From Marinobacter segnicrescens (lineage in GTDB: Bacteria > Pseudomonadota > Gammaproteobacteria > Pseudomonadales > Oleiphilaceae): 64,000 bases of DNA. Numbering within the stretch: the first letter of the stretch is position 1; each line of letters begins with the position of its first letter. The translations under genes were made by a program, and so were the position numbers. Location: the NCBI RefSeq assembly GCF_900111555.1, contig NZ_FOHZ01000001.1, positions 372,001-436,000 on the forward strand, given 5' to 3'. This document shows positions 55,705-64,000 of this stretch, piece by piece. A model generated the notes under the pieces. That model had not been told where the DNA came from. It saw nothing but the letters and a program-made list of their open reading frames with translations, and made no database searches.

Positions 55705-58629
55705 TTACAGTTCCCGGATGTCCAGGCCGAGCCCTGCCACCGTTTCACGGTTGTCGTGGCTGGTAATAACCGCCGTGCTGGCCTTATCCGGCCGCAGCCA
55801 GTCCCGTGCCACCCGCTGCAGATCCTCCACCGTTACCGAGAGCACCCGCTCACGGAACCGGGCCTGCTGCTCCGGCGTACGTCCGAACAGACGACTATGG
55901 AACGCGTGACGGGCCTCCCCGGCCGGAGACCGGGGTTTGTCCAGCTGACTGATCACGCCCAGCACAGCCTCTTCAAGGGACTGCCGGTCGTGGGCCTCCG
56001 CTCCCAGCCACTTCAGTGAAGCATCGAAATCGTCCAGGGTCTCAACCAGCCGCGGGTCCCGGTAGGAGAAGAAACGGAAGGTCCCGTTGACGTTATCCTG
56101 GCCGGCTCCGCCGCCATAGGCGCCGCCCTTTTCACGGATAGCCCGGTGCAGGAAGCCATTGCGCAGGAAGCCACCGAGCACGGTCAGTGCTGCCGCATCC
56201 GGATGGTCCGGAGCCACGGTGGGATAGGAACGGGCGCAGAAGTTGACCTGGGTAGAGGTGAGCCACGCCTCGCGGGTGTCATAGCTGACCGGCTCCATCT
56301 GCCACTGCTCACCGTTGACTTCAGGAGCCTCGGGCCACAGTCCGGCCACACCCTCGGCCATGGCATCGAGGTGCTCACTTTCCGCCACCAGCAGGAACTG
56401 TCGCTTTTGCCTGCGAAACTTCTGATGCAGGCTGGCCAGGTCACTACACAGCTTATCCAGGGCTGTGCTGTCATCCAGGCGGTCGTCCAGTTCCTTGGTG
56501 CCCTTGATACCTGCCAGGCCGGCCAGGCGGAACGAAAGCCAGGCGCCGGGGCTATGCCCCTGGGATGCCGCCCCCATGGCCAGGCCATGACCGCTGCCGG
56601 TCACGGCCTGCTCCCGGCGGGCACGGATCTGTGCCACCAGCTCACGGATACGCCCTTTTTCATCAAAACGTGCGTTGTCATAGACATCCCGCAAAAGCTC
56701 AGAGAGCGCCTTGCGATTACGGGCCAGGGCCTTGCCGCTGAGGATCATATAACCGTTCAGACTTTGCACGTCATCCACGGTGCCCCGGGCGGAGATGCTG
56801 GCACCGATCCCGCCACTACAGGCTGAAATCCGGTCCTGCATCCGCAGGTAGTCCAGGTCGCCACAGCCCACTTCCGTCAGAATGGTGGTGTACAGGGGCA
56901 GCAAAAGCAGCTCTTCCTGGGACAGCTCCGGCAACTGGAAGATGGCCTGTTCATAGACCAGGCCATTGGTTCCCTGGGCATACAGGGCTGCCGGGAAGGC
57001 TTCCAGGTTACGTCCCTCCGGGACATGGATTTTCAGGGGCACATCAGGAAGGTCCACCTTGGGCAGGATGGAGTCATCGTCCCTTTGCAGCTGACGGGCT
57101 TCCAGGGCCTGGGCCCGGGTCACGATCTGCTGCTTCTCATCATCCGACAGCTGGGCCTTGCGGGCCTCCAGGGCCTGGCGTACGGCCTGCTGACGGCGAC
57201 CTTCCAGCTGGTCGTCCGGGCGCAGGGTCAACGTTACCCGATGGGGATTGTCGATCAGCAGGCGACGAATCAGTCCCGGCACATAGTCCGGATCACTGAT
57301 CTTGTCGCGCATGGCTTCCAGTACCGGCTCCAGGTCCAGTAGCTCCACCGGGTCGCCGCCATGAACCATGGGAGAAATTGCGGTCATGATCAGCTGAAGG
57401 CCATAGGGGAAGCTGTCACCGGCAATTTCCCGCTGATGCAGCTCCAGCTGGTGAAGAATGGCTTCCAGGCGTTCACGGGGAACGCCTTCCGAGGCAACTT
57501 TTTCCAGGACGCCTTCCACCAGGGCTTCCAGGTCTTCCCGGCGCTCCGGCTCAGAGCCCTCCACGCCACAGACAAACGTCATTTCCCGGTTGGAATCTTC
57601 CAGCCCGCACATGGGCGATGGCGCCGCGGCAATGTCTGTGGTTTCCAGGGCGTGCAACAGGGGTGAGGCGCTGTTTTCCAGCAATACACTGGCCACCAGC
57701 TGGGCCTCCAGGTTTTGCTGCAGGTCGAAGCTGTGCCCCAGCAGCCAGCCCATTACCAGATGGGTCTTGCGTTCCACTGACTCACCAGCGCTGACGGCAT
57801 AGCCCTGCTCCACCCTCAATGGCGAGAACAGTCGTTTCTCGTCCCGTACCGGAAGGTCCACTTCCAGGGCATCGAACCGGGCGAGGGCCAGCTCCTCGAA
57901 TCGCTCATGGTGCTCACGGGCCGGAATGTCGCCGTATGTGCAGAAAATCGCATTACTGGGATGGTAGTGATGACGATAGAAGGCCACCAGGTCGTCGTAG
58001 CTCAGGTCGACAATATGGTCCGGCTCACCACCACTGTTGTAGTGGTAGGTGGTGGTGGGGAACAGGTGGCTGGACAGGTTCTGCCACAACTGGGACGTGG
58101 GTGCACTCATGGCACCCTTCATCTCGTTGTACACGACCCCACGGTAAACCAGGGGCGTGGTGGGATCATCCGGTGTCTCGAATTCAAGGCGGTGACCTTC
58201 CTGGGCAAAATCCAGCGGATCCAGTTTGGAAAAGAACACCGAGTCCAGGTATACCGACAGCAGATTGTCGAAATCCTTGCGGTTCTTGCTGGCAAAGGGA
58301 TAGGCCGTCCAGTCACTGCTGGTGAAGGCGTTCATAAAGGTATTGAGTGAACGCCGGATCATCATGAAGAACGGATCCCGCACGGGGTAACGCTCGCTCC
58401 CACAGAGCGCCGTGTGTTCCAGGATATGGGCAACACCGGTGGAGTCCATTGGGAAGGTACGCAGGGCTACGAAAAATACATTCTCGTCATTATCTGCAGC
58501 CATATGCAGGTGCCGCGCGCCGGTCTTGCGGTGCACATACTCCTCCATGGTGAGGTTCAGGGCTGCAATGGGATGACTGCGAACGCGCTCGAACGCCGGG
58601 TGTACAATGGACTCATTGGTTACGGTCAT
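55705..58629 (-). CDS. M16C-family zinc metallopeptidase (presequence protease-like)
   Basis: A 974-residue peptidase of the insulinase superfamily, the length of single-chain PreP-type enzymes with four homologous domains. The inverted zinc motif HILEH lies near residue 67, the third zinc ligand glutamate in VVYNEMKGAMSAP, and the insertion block PFFMMIRRSLNTFMNAFTSS is conserved. The C-terminal half contains the substrate-binding GGAYGGGAG. Such enzymes degrade short unfolded peptides. No signal peptide is visible, so it is probably cytoplasmic. Confidence 0.92.
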   Translation of the reverse strand: MTVTNESIVHPAFERVRSHPIAALNLTMEEYVHRKTGARHLHMAADNDENVFFVALRTFPMDSTGVAHILEHTALCGSERYPVRDPFFMMIRRSLNTFMNAFTSSDWTAYPFASKNRKDFDNLLSVYLDSVFFSKLDPLDFAQEGHRLEFETPDDPTTPLVYRGVVYNEMKGAMSAPTSQLWQNLSSHLFPTTTYHYNSGGEPDHIVDLSYDDLVAFYRHHYHPSNAIFCTYGDIPAREHHERFEELALARFDALEVDLPVRDEKRLFSPLRVEQGYAVSAGESVERKTHLVMGWLLGHSFDLQQNLEAQLVASVLLENSASPLLHALETTDIAAAPSPMCGLEDSNREMTFVCGVEGSEPERREDLEALVEGVLEKVASEGVPRERLEAILHQLELHQREIAGDSFPYGLQLIMTAISPMVHGGDPVELLDLEPVLEAMRDKISDPDYVPGLIRRLLIDNPHRVTLTLRPDDQLEGRRQQAVRQALEARKAQLSDDEKQQIVTRAQALEARQLQRDDDSILPKVDLPDVPLKIHVPEGRNLEAFPAALYAQGTNGLVYEQAIFQLPELSQEELLLLPLYTTILTEVGCGDLDYLRMQDRISACSGGIGASISARGTVDDVQSLNGYMILSGKALARNRKALSELLRDVYDNARFDEKGRIRELVAQIRARREQAVTGSGHGLAMGAASQGHSPGAWLSFRLAGLAGIKGTKELDDRLDDSTALDKLCSDLASLHQKFRRQKRQFLLVAESEHLDAMAEGVAGLWPEAPEVNGEQWQMEPVSYDTREAWLTSTQVNFCARSYPTVAPDHPDAAALTVLGGFLRNGFLHRAIREKGGAYGGGAGQDNVNGTFRFFSYRDPRLVETLDDFDASLKWLGAEAHDRQSLEEAVLGVISQLDKPRSPAGEARHAFHSRLFGRTPEQQARFRERVLSVTVEDLQRVARDWLRPDKASTAVITSHDNRETVAGLGLDIREL

Positions 58630-58878
58630 GCATTCGTCCTGTCTGGCAAAATAGTGTTATGTAGCTTATCACGGTATCCTCGACACGCCGGTGGATGTCA
58701 CCGGGAGGACTACCTCCAGTTGTGACCGGGAGCGAACTTCCCCGATAATAGTTCACCTATGATGGCGACGAGGCGGAGCTTTTGAAACCCCGCCCCCTGA
58801 ACGAATATCGCAAAATGCCTGATGCCGCCACTGCCTGGTTTGCGGTATCCGCCGGAGAACCAGAGACCAAGGTAAGCC

Positions 58879-59358
58879 ATGATCATGACCGACACATCTA
58901 CCGAGCGCAGCCACCGCTCCACCAGCCCCAGGATGCCGGACGCCAGCGCCTACCACAGTGAACGGCGCCGCTACCTCGCCCGGGCCCGCCGCAACCCAGG
59001 CCTGCGCCAGCGGTATCTGCGCAACCTGGCTGGTTATCTGTTGCTGCGGGGCGCCTGGTCGTTCGGTTTCTTTCCGATCATCCTGGCCTTCTGGGTCCCC
59101 CTGGTTCTGGCCGAATTCAACCCTGTAGTGATGGTGCAGTCACTGCTGCCCCACCTGGACGCCTTCGTGTCCGCAAACCCGGAAGTCCAGGCCCGTTCGA
59201 TCAGTACGGTTCTCGCAGGCTGGGCGTCGATCGGTTTGTTCTTCTTCCTGTTCGACGTAGTGATCAATCCGTTTCGCTCGCCGTTCCAGAAAGAGGCCGA
59301 CGTTCACATGCGGGCCTGGTCACAGAGCCAGGGGCTGGTGCCACCAGACGAAGTGTGA
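58879..59358 (+). CDS. Small membrane protein of unknown function
   Basis: A 159-residue protein that I do not recognise. An arginine-rich N-terminal segment (YHSERRRYLARARRNPGLRQ) precedes two hydrophobic spans (about 62-82 and 110-132), and a short polar tail follows. An ATG two codons in is an alternative start. The neighbours are the M16C peptidase (divergent) and the receiver-domain protein downstream. Codon use looks normal, and the frame is supported by amino-acid composition. Confidence 0.7.
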   Translation: MIMTDTSTERSHRSTSPRMPDASAYHSERRRYLARARRNPGLRQRYLRNLAGYLLLRGAWSFGFFPIILAFWVPLVLAEFNPVVMVQSLLPHLDAFVSANPEVQARSISTVLAGWASIGLFFFLFDVVINPFRSPFQKEADVHMRAWSQSQGLVPPDEV

Positions 59359-59460
59359 ACAGGGTTTGATTCGGCAACAATAGCCAAGTCTTTTTGTAAA
59401 CTTTTGTATCTGTATCAGGATACACTCCCAAGAAGTTAGCGGACTGGGGAGAGTATCCGG

Positions 59461-60474
59461 ATGGAGATCAAGAACGCCTTGCTGGTGGACGATTCAAAAG
59501 TGGCCCGCTTTACCCTCAGCAAGCTACTCAAGGGCAGCAATATGGAGGTCAGCACTGCCAACTCCGCCGAGGAGGCGCTGGACCTGCTGAGTAACAGTGA
59601 TCACCCCGACGTAATCTTTATCGACCATCTGATGCCGGGCATGAACGGCGTCGAGGCCGCCCGCGCCATCCGCAACAATCCCGCCACCGCCCACATACCC
59701 ATCGTGATGTGTACCTCCGGTAAATCCGCCGAGTTCGAGCAAACCGCCCGTGCCATGGGCGTGGACGTCATCCTGCCCAAGCCACCTGAGCGGGATGGGG
59801 TCACTCGGGTACTCGACAAACTCCGGGCCATGCCCGAGGCCCAGCCGGTAACGGTCAGCGAGGAAAGCCAGGTACCCCCGGCCAACGACCCGGACATCCC
59901 CCTGCTGACCGAAGACCAGATCGCCATGGCGGCCCGGGCCGAAGTCCAGTCCCAGATCAGTGAACAGCTCCACGAACGCCTGACCCAACTCTTTGATGAG
60001 CAAGTGGGCTACCTCCGCCAGGGCATGGACGAGCACAACAGCCTGAATACAACCCTGATCAACGAAAAACTGGCGGCCCTGGAAGCCATCCTGGACGTCC
60101 ACCAGAAAGCCGTGGCAAAGACGGTGACCCGGGAGGTCAACGAGTTACTGAAAAAGCTGCTCGACCAACACCAGCGGGACACCGTCAAGGCCATCGAAAC
60201 ACTGGTTGCCGACAGGAACACCCACCTGCGCGAAGAACTGGACCGGCAGCGTGACCAGGACCAGGAATTCTGGAAGTCATTGCAGACCGACACCCTTCAA
60301 CAGGCTACGGAAGCCGCCCGCCATCAGGCGGAGCAAGTGGCTCGACACCTGGACGAGCTGGCCGCTGACCGTCGCCACAAGTCTGCCCGCAACGTTTATC
60401 TCGGCATCCTGCTGGTGAGTCTCGGTGTCGTCGGTCTGAGCCTTGCCTGGATGAACGGCTTGCTGCCGATATAA
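59461..60474 (+). CDS. Membrane-anchored receiver-domain protein
   Basis: A 337-residue protein with an N-terminal CheY-like receiver (residues ~1-125: [15 protein letters not shown], phosphoacceptor D55 in [23 protein letters not shown]). Then come ~170 residues of charged, glutamine-rich helix likely to coil, and a single C-terminal membrane span ([20 protein letters not shown]). There is no DNA-binding, GGDEF or HPt output domain. A good ribosome-binding site (GGGGAGAG) precedes the ATG. No histidine kinase gene is adjacent, so the partner is unknown. Confidence 0.85.
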   Translation: MEIKNALLVDDSKVARFTLSKLLKGSNMEVSTANSAEEALDLLSNSDHPDVIFIDHLMPGMNGVEAARAIRNNPATAHIPIVMCTSGKSAEFEQTARAMGVDVILPKPPERDGVTRVLDKLRAMPEAQPVTVSEESQVPPANDPDIPLLTEDQIAMAARAEVQSQISEQLHERLTQLFDEQVGYLRQGMDEHNSLNTTLINEKLAALEAILDVHQKAVAKTVTREVNELLKKLLDQHQRDTVKAIETLVADRNTHLREELDRQRDQDQEFWKSLQTDTLQQATEAARHQAEQVARHLDELAADRRHKSARNVYLGILLVSLGVVGLSLAWMNGLLPI

Positions 60475-60608
60475 TCAGCCCGGGGCCTGCATACTTCGGA
60501 ATTTGCTACCCGGGAAGGCCGCCTTCACATTCACCCACCGGTACGGAACTTTGATAGAATGCGACCAGTTCTCAACCCACGGTCGCAGTCTTCCTGCCGG
60601 ATGCCTTC

Positions 60609-61457
60609 ATGAATCACCTGTTTATCGACAACCTCACCGTTATCGACTTTGCCTACCTGGACCACCACCGCGGCCTGGTCGGCGAGAGCTGGATTGCCGA
60701 CATCGTGCTGGGCGGCGAGCTGGATGAGCAGGGCATGGTATTCGATTTTGGCAACGTGAAGCGCACCATCAAACGGGTGATCGACGAACGGGTAGACCAT
60801 CGGCTGGTGGTACCGGCCGGCGCAAATTGCCTTGCACGGAGCGACAGCCCCGGACATCTCACCTGGACCCTGGCAGACGGCAGCCAGATCCGCCACGAGG
60901 GGCCGGAACAGTCCGTAGTATTCCTGGACCACACGGAAGTCGTGCCATCCGCTGTAGCGCGCCTGTTGGAGCAGGAACTGAAGGCTGTGCTGCCGGCGAA
61001 TGTGACGGATGTAGAGGTCACCCTGCGGGAGGAACTGATTGAGGGCGCCTATTACCATTACGTCCATGGCCTGAAGAAGCACCTTGGCAACTGCCAACGC
61101 ATCGCTCATGGCCACCGGTCGCCGATCCGCATTGATATCAACGGACGGCGGGACGCGGAGCTGGAGAAGCACTGGGCTCGGCAGTGGCAGGATATCTACA
61201 TCGGCACCCGAGAAGACCTGAGCCAGAGCTGGACGGATGGGGATGGCACCGAGTATGTGAGTTTCCATTACGACGCCGAGCAGGGTGAGTTCCGGCTGAC
61301 CTTGCCCCGTCAGCGGGTGTGGTTCCTGGAAACCGATACCACCGTTGAGTTAATTGCCGCTTACCTGGCTGACCAGATCAAGGCTTCACACCCCGGCGAT
61401 GAGGTTCGTGTTCGGGCTTTTGAGGGGGTTGGGAAAGGTGCTATTGCTGTTCGCTGA
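60609..61457 (+). CDS. Tandem 6-pyruvoyl-tetrahydropterin synthase/QueD-like protein
   Basis: A 282-residue protein built from two PTPS-like halves. The first (residues ~1-115) has GMVFDFGNVKRTIKRVIDE and VDHRLVVP. The second has YYHYVHGLKKHLGNCQRIAHGHRSP, containing a zinc-type HGH with a cysteine five residues before the first histidine. Canonical QueD has three residues between that cysteine and the histidine, so the spacing here is unusual. The family makes pterin or deazapurine precursors; the exact product is uncertain. Paired stem-loop repeats follow. Confidence 0.75.
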   Translation: MNHLFIDNLTVIDFAYLDHHRGLVGESWIADIVLGGELDEQGMVFDFGNVKRTIKRVIDERVDHRLVVPAGANCLARSDSPGHLTWTLADGSQIRHEGPEQSVVFLDHTEVVPSAVARLLEQELKAVLPANVTDVEVTLREELIEGAYYHYVHGLKKHLGNCQRIAHGHRSPIRIDINGRRDAELEKHWARQWQDIYIGTREDLSQSWTDGDGTEYVSFHYDAEQGEFRLTLPRQRVWFLETDTTVELIAAYLADQIKASHPGDEVRVRAFEGVGKGAIAVR

Positions 61458-61530
61458 GTTGGTAGTTGCCACTCTGACTGTGGAGGCGGCCTGTTGATTT
61501 GATTTAGGAGCCTGCTGTATCCGGGTGGTC
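61458..61530. other. Start of the 607-bp gene-free stretch before tRNA-Glu
   Basis: The stretch 61458-62064 contains no supported gene. It holds repeat copies C and D, about 180 bp of unremarkable spacer between them, and the terminator at 62001-62028. Confidence 0.5.
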
Positions 61531-61642
61531 GAGCTGAGGCGGTAAGACTTTTCTGGACACGCCTCGCAAGTACGTCCCTGTAGGGCTCCGTCGCGCCATC
61601 CCTGGCGCTCCAGGGTCCAGAAAAGTCTTCCCACCCCATCTC
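61531..61642 (-). repeat. Stem-loop repeat, copy C
   Basis: Arms at 61531-61558 and 61615-61642 pair over 28 bp with one true mismatch; the inner 15 bp (AAGACTTTTCTGGAC and its complement) are perfect. The 56-nt core at 61559-61614 reads, on the minus strand, CCTGGAGCGCC to TACTTGCGAGGCGT (subtype 1). The arm sequence differs from copies A, B and D. Confidence 0.9.
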
Positions 61643-61823
61643 TTACGAAGCTTTTTGATATCTCTACGATAAACCGACACAACCACTTCTAGAACTCTGC
61701 CTACTGGCAATCTGCGCAAGGTAAAGACTGTTTATGTCTAGTTCCAGAACTAACACTGCGCCCAATATTTTTGCGAAGCTCAGGTGCCAACAACACGTGT
61801 CGGCGATATCGAGCAGGTAAATA

Positions 61824-61939
61824 GGGAGTGGGGTTGGGGACATCTTTCAGGACCCTGGAGCGCCAGGGATGGCGCGACGGAGCCCTCCAGGGATGGATTC
61901 ACGGGGCGTGTCCTGAAAGATGTCACCGGCCCCGGTCCC
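61824..61939 (+). repeat. Stem-loop repeat, copy D
   Basis: Arms at 61824-61853 and 61910-61939 pair over 30 bp with two mismatches and three G-T pairs; the inner 15 bp (GACATCTTTCAGGAC and its complement) are perfect. The 56-nt core at 61854-61909 ends ATTCACGGGGCGT (subtype 2). It is opposite in orientation to copy C, 181 bp away. Confidence 0.9.
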
Positions 61940-62000
61940 CGGCACCTAAACCAGAACCCCAACCCTGCAGCCGGAAAACCGAGCCCCAAAAAGCAGACAC

Positions 62001-62028
62001 AAAAAAACCGCCCGAAGGCGGTTTTTTT
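62001..62028. terminator. Terminator after tRNA-Glu (symmetrical)
   Basis: AAAAAAACCGCC and GGCGGTTTTTTT flank a CGAA loop. Read leftward it ends the tRNA-Ala/Glu transcript; the symmetry would let it stop rightward transcripts too. Confidence 0.88.
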
Positions 62029-62064
62029 GCTGATAACCCGGTGGACTAAACCGTGTTACCAAAT

Positions 62065-62140
62065 TGGCGTCCCCTAGGGGGTTCGAACCCCTGTTGCCGC
62101 CGTGAAAGGGCGGAGTCCTAGGCCACTAGACGAAGGGGAC
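62065..62140 (-). tRNA. tRNA-Glu (UUC)
   Basis: The acceptor GTCCCCT pairs with AGGGGAC, with discriminator G and encoded CCA. The anticodon stem CCGCC/GGCGG encloses CTTTCAC, giving anticodon UUC. It is the second gene of the two-tRNA operon. Confidence 0.95.
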
Positions 62141-62147
62141 TAGAAAT

Positions 62148-62223
62148 TGGTGGAGCCAAGCGGGATCGAACCGCTGACCTCAACACTGCCAGTGTTGCGC
62201 TCTCCCAGCTGAGCTATGGCCCC
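62148..62223 (-). tRNA. tRNA-Ala (GGC)
   Basis: The acceptor GGGGCCA pairs with TGGCTCC, showing the G3-U70 wobble that specifies alanine, with discriminator A and encoded CCA. The anticodon arm CAACA-CTGGCAG-TGTTG gives GGC. Confidence 0.95.
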
Positions 62224-62236
62224 TCAACGGCTGCGT

Positions 62237-62265
62237 ATATTAAGGATCCGCCCGGGGGGCGTCAA
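62237..62265 (-). promoter_or_regulatory. Sigma-70 promoter of the tRNA-Ala/Glu operon
   Basis: On the minus strand TTGACG (62260-62265) and TAATAT (62237-62242) are 17 bp apart, and the -10 box lies 14 nt before the tRNA-Ala 5' end. The spacer CCCCCCGGGCGGATCC resembles that of the tRNA-Pro operon promoter. Confidence 0.75.
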
Positions 62266-62335
62266 CACTTAAAACGCATTTTTTTCAGTTTTCTGGACAT
62301 CCCTGTCCAGACCGTTCAAAACACCACCAGATCGC

Positions 62336-63820
62336 TCATTCTGCGATCAGTGCAGCGTACTCCTTCTCCACCCGCTTGGTTTCCTTCTTGGAAAAACCGC
62401 CCAGAACAGTCAGCGCATGGCGCAAACGGGCACGGGTCATGTCCGGACCCAGCAGCGCCATGGAGTCCATGACCGACCAGGAATTGGGCGTACCGGCAAT
62501 CGCAACGAAGATGGCGAACATGAAGTCGCCCATCTTCAGCTCCATAGCCTTGGCCAGACCCTTGATGTCCGCGAAGATATTTTCCTTGCTCCAGTGACGC
62601 TGGGCTTCCAGCTTCCACAGGGCAAACTGCAGCACCCGCTTCACCTGGCCTTCGTCCAGCTTGTTGTGGGCAAAGTCCTCCGGAGTCAGTTCCAGCATGC
62701 CGGAGAACATGAAAGAAGCCATGGGCGCCACATCAGAGAACACCTCCGCCCTGCCCTTTACATGAGGCACCAGGGCGCGCAGGGCATCTTCGTTGAACCA
62801 CCACTGGTGCAGGCGCTCCACGAACTGGTCGTCGGAAACGTCCTCCCGCAACCACAGGCCGTTCAGCCAACGCAGCTTCTCCACATCAAACACCGGACCG
62901 CCGAGGGACACCCGGTTGATATCGAAGTGCGCGATCATCTCGTCCAGGGTGAACTTTTCACGCTCATCCGGCATGGACCAGCCCATTCGACCCAGGTAGT
63001 TGGTCACCGCCTCCGGCAGGAAGCCCATACGCTCGTAGAAGTTGATCGAGGTGGGATTCTTGCGCTTGGACAGCTTGCTCTTGTCCGGATTACGCAGCAG
63101 TGGCAGGTGACACAGCACCGGCATATCCCAGCCAAAATACTCATACAGCAGCTGGTGTTTGGGCGCAGAGTTGATCCACTCCTCACCCCGCAGCACGTGG
63201 GTAATCCCCATCAGATGGTCATCCACCACGTTGGCCAGATGGTAGGTGGGCATGCCGTCTGACTTGAGCAGGATCTGGCAGTCCACCTGGGACCAGTCAA
63301 TCTCGATCACGCCACGAAGCATATCGTCAATCTTGCAGACGCCTTCATCCGGCACCTTCATACGAATCACATAGGGCTCGCCTGCATCCAGACGACTCTG
63401 CACTTCGTCTGCCGGCAATTCCAGGTCGCCCTTGATACCCGGGTTTTCGCCCCGGGCCTTGCGCGCTTCACGGATGGCGTCGAGTTCTTCCGGGGTGCGG
63501 AAGCAGTAGAACGCATGGCCCTTCTCAACCAGTTCCATGGCGTACTGGCGATAGGAATCCTTGCGCTCGGACTGGCGATAGGGGCCATTGGGGCCTCCCA
63601 CATCGGGACCTTCGTCCCATTCCAGACCGAGCCAGCGCAGTGCCCGGAGAATGTCCTGTTCCGACTCGGCGGTGCTGCGGGCCTGGTCGGTGTCCTCGAT
63701 GCGGAGGATAAACTGGCCACCGTGCTGGCGCGCAAAGCAGAGGTTGAACAGGGCGACAAACGCTGTGCCCACATGGGGGTCACCGGTGGGCGACGGGGCA
63801 ATTCGGGTACGTACAGTCAT
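62336..63820 (-). CDS. gltX: Glutamyl-tRNA synthetase
   Basis: A 494-residue class I synthetase. The HIGH-type motif is [15 protein letters not shown] and the KMSKS-type loop is KLSKRK ([11 protein letters not shown]). The anticodon-binding domain is complete, and the chain ends [11 protein letters not shown]. The ATG at 63820 gives the normal start; a longer frame to 63877 adds unrelated residues. The gene precedes the tRNA-Ala/Glu operon on the same strand, a context shared with Pseudomonas. Confidence 0.97.
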   Translation of the reverse strand: MTVRTRIAPSPTGDPHVGTAFVALFNLCFARQHGGQFILRIEDTDQARSTAESEQDILRALRWLGLEWDEGPDVGGPNGPYRQSERKDSYRQYAMELVEKGHAFYCFRTPEELDAIREARKARGENPGIKGDLELPADEVQSRLDAGEPYVIRMKVPDEGVCKIDDMLRGVIEIDWSQVDCQILLKSDGMPTYHLANVVDDHLMGITHVLRGEEWINSAPKHQLLYEYFGWDMPVLCHLPLLRNPDKSKLSKRKNPTSINFYERMGFLPEAVTNYLGRMGWSMPDEREKFTLDEMIAHFDINRVSLGGPVFDVEKLRWLNGLWLREDVSDDQFVERLHQWWFNEDALRALVPHVKGRAEVFSDVAPMASFMFSGMLELTPEDFAHNKLDEGQVKRVLQFALWKLEAQRHWSKENIFADIKGLAKAMELKMGDFMFAIFVAIAGTPNSWSVMDSMALLGPDMTRARLRHALTVLGGFSKKETKRVEKEYAALIAE

Positions 63821-64000
63821 TAAAGGATCCAGCCTGACGCAGTGAATGAATGAAAAGGCGCCATTATACCGAGCCACGACGGAAATCCCATGAATGCTGA
63901 GGACGTTATGAGTTCATACGCATATGGAACTTCCCACTCCACCCCTAATGTAATATTATAACATTTCCATTAAGACGATCAGGGCAAGTCTCCATCATGA
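63821..64000. other. Upstream region of gltX at the window edge
   Basis: 180 bp that should include the gltX promoter. An AT-rich stretch (TAATGTAATATTATAACATT, 63949-63968) lies near the edge. Nothing further can be assigned. Confidence 0.4.

Noticed and set aside
63949..63968. AT-rich near-palindrome at the right edge
   Set aside because: The arms do not match well enough for an operator call, and the downstream gene is outside the window.

Overview
The window is a chromosomal segment of a marine gammaproteobacterium, most likely Marinobacter or a close relative. Three things point there: moderately high GC content, strong Pseudomonas-like gene order (tRNA block-folD-cysS-glnS-ppiB-lpxH, yceD-rpmF-plsX-fabD-fabG-acpP, sppA-HAD-rluC-rne, ppsA/ppsR, tRNA-Ala/Glu-gltX), and a family of intergenic stem-loop repeats. 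Most of the window is core genome; about 9.6 kb looks accessory. The genus call is inference from gene order and was not checked against a database.

Layout: 1-864 is the partial trigger factor gene. Positions 1203-10767 hold an accessory block: a NitT/TauT-type ABC importer, a flavin monooxygenase, a VOC protein, a GntR/FCD regulator, and a cyanuric-acid/barbiturate-type ring-opening amidohydrolase with an amidase, an AtzH-like protein and an AzlCD exporter pair. It separates tig from the Pro-Arg-His-Leu tRNA operon (11204-11737) that precedes tig directly in Pseudomonas, so it is probably an insertion. Positions 11931-23594 carry folD, glcB, cysS, glnS, ppiB, lpxH and a coupled pair (LtaS/sulfatase-like transferase plus membrane glycerophosphodiesterase). 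Positions 23629-28445 hold a lipoprotein, a sulfotransferase, the fpr/finR oxidative-stress divergon and miaE. Positions 28641-34067 hold acnB, putP and an AraC regulator.

Positions 34111-44249 are the fatty-acid and envelope cluster (tmk, mltG, pabC, acpP, fabG, fabD, plsX, rpmF, yceD, maf, sppA, HAD, rluC). It lacks fabF and holB at their usual sites. Positions 44981-52197 are rich in RNA metabolism genes (rne, RNase AM, rraA), with an SH3/coiled-coil protein and a single-domain PilZ protein. Positions 52236-61457 hold ppsA with its regulator ppsR, a large M16C peptidase, a small membrane protein, a membrane-anchored receiver protein and a tandem PTPS/QueD-like protein. Positions 62065-63820 hold tRNA-Glu, tRNA-Ala and gltX.

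Two things deserve most attention. First, the accessory block reads as a complete uptake, oxidation, ring-opening and amide-hydrolysis pathway for an unidentified N-heterocycle; all three Ser/Lys/Arg sets of the ring-opening enzyme and the full amidase triad are intact. Second, a family of four roughly 104-121 bp elements occurs as two opposite-orientation pairs (27446-27785 and 61531-61939). Each has a conserved 56-nt core enclosed by 24-33 bp arms whose sequence differs from copy to copy but stays self-complementary within each copy.
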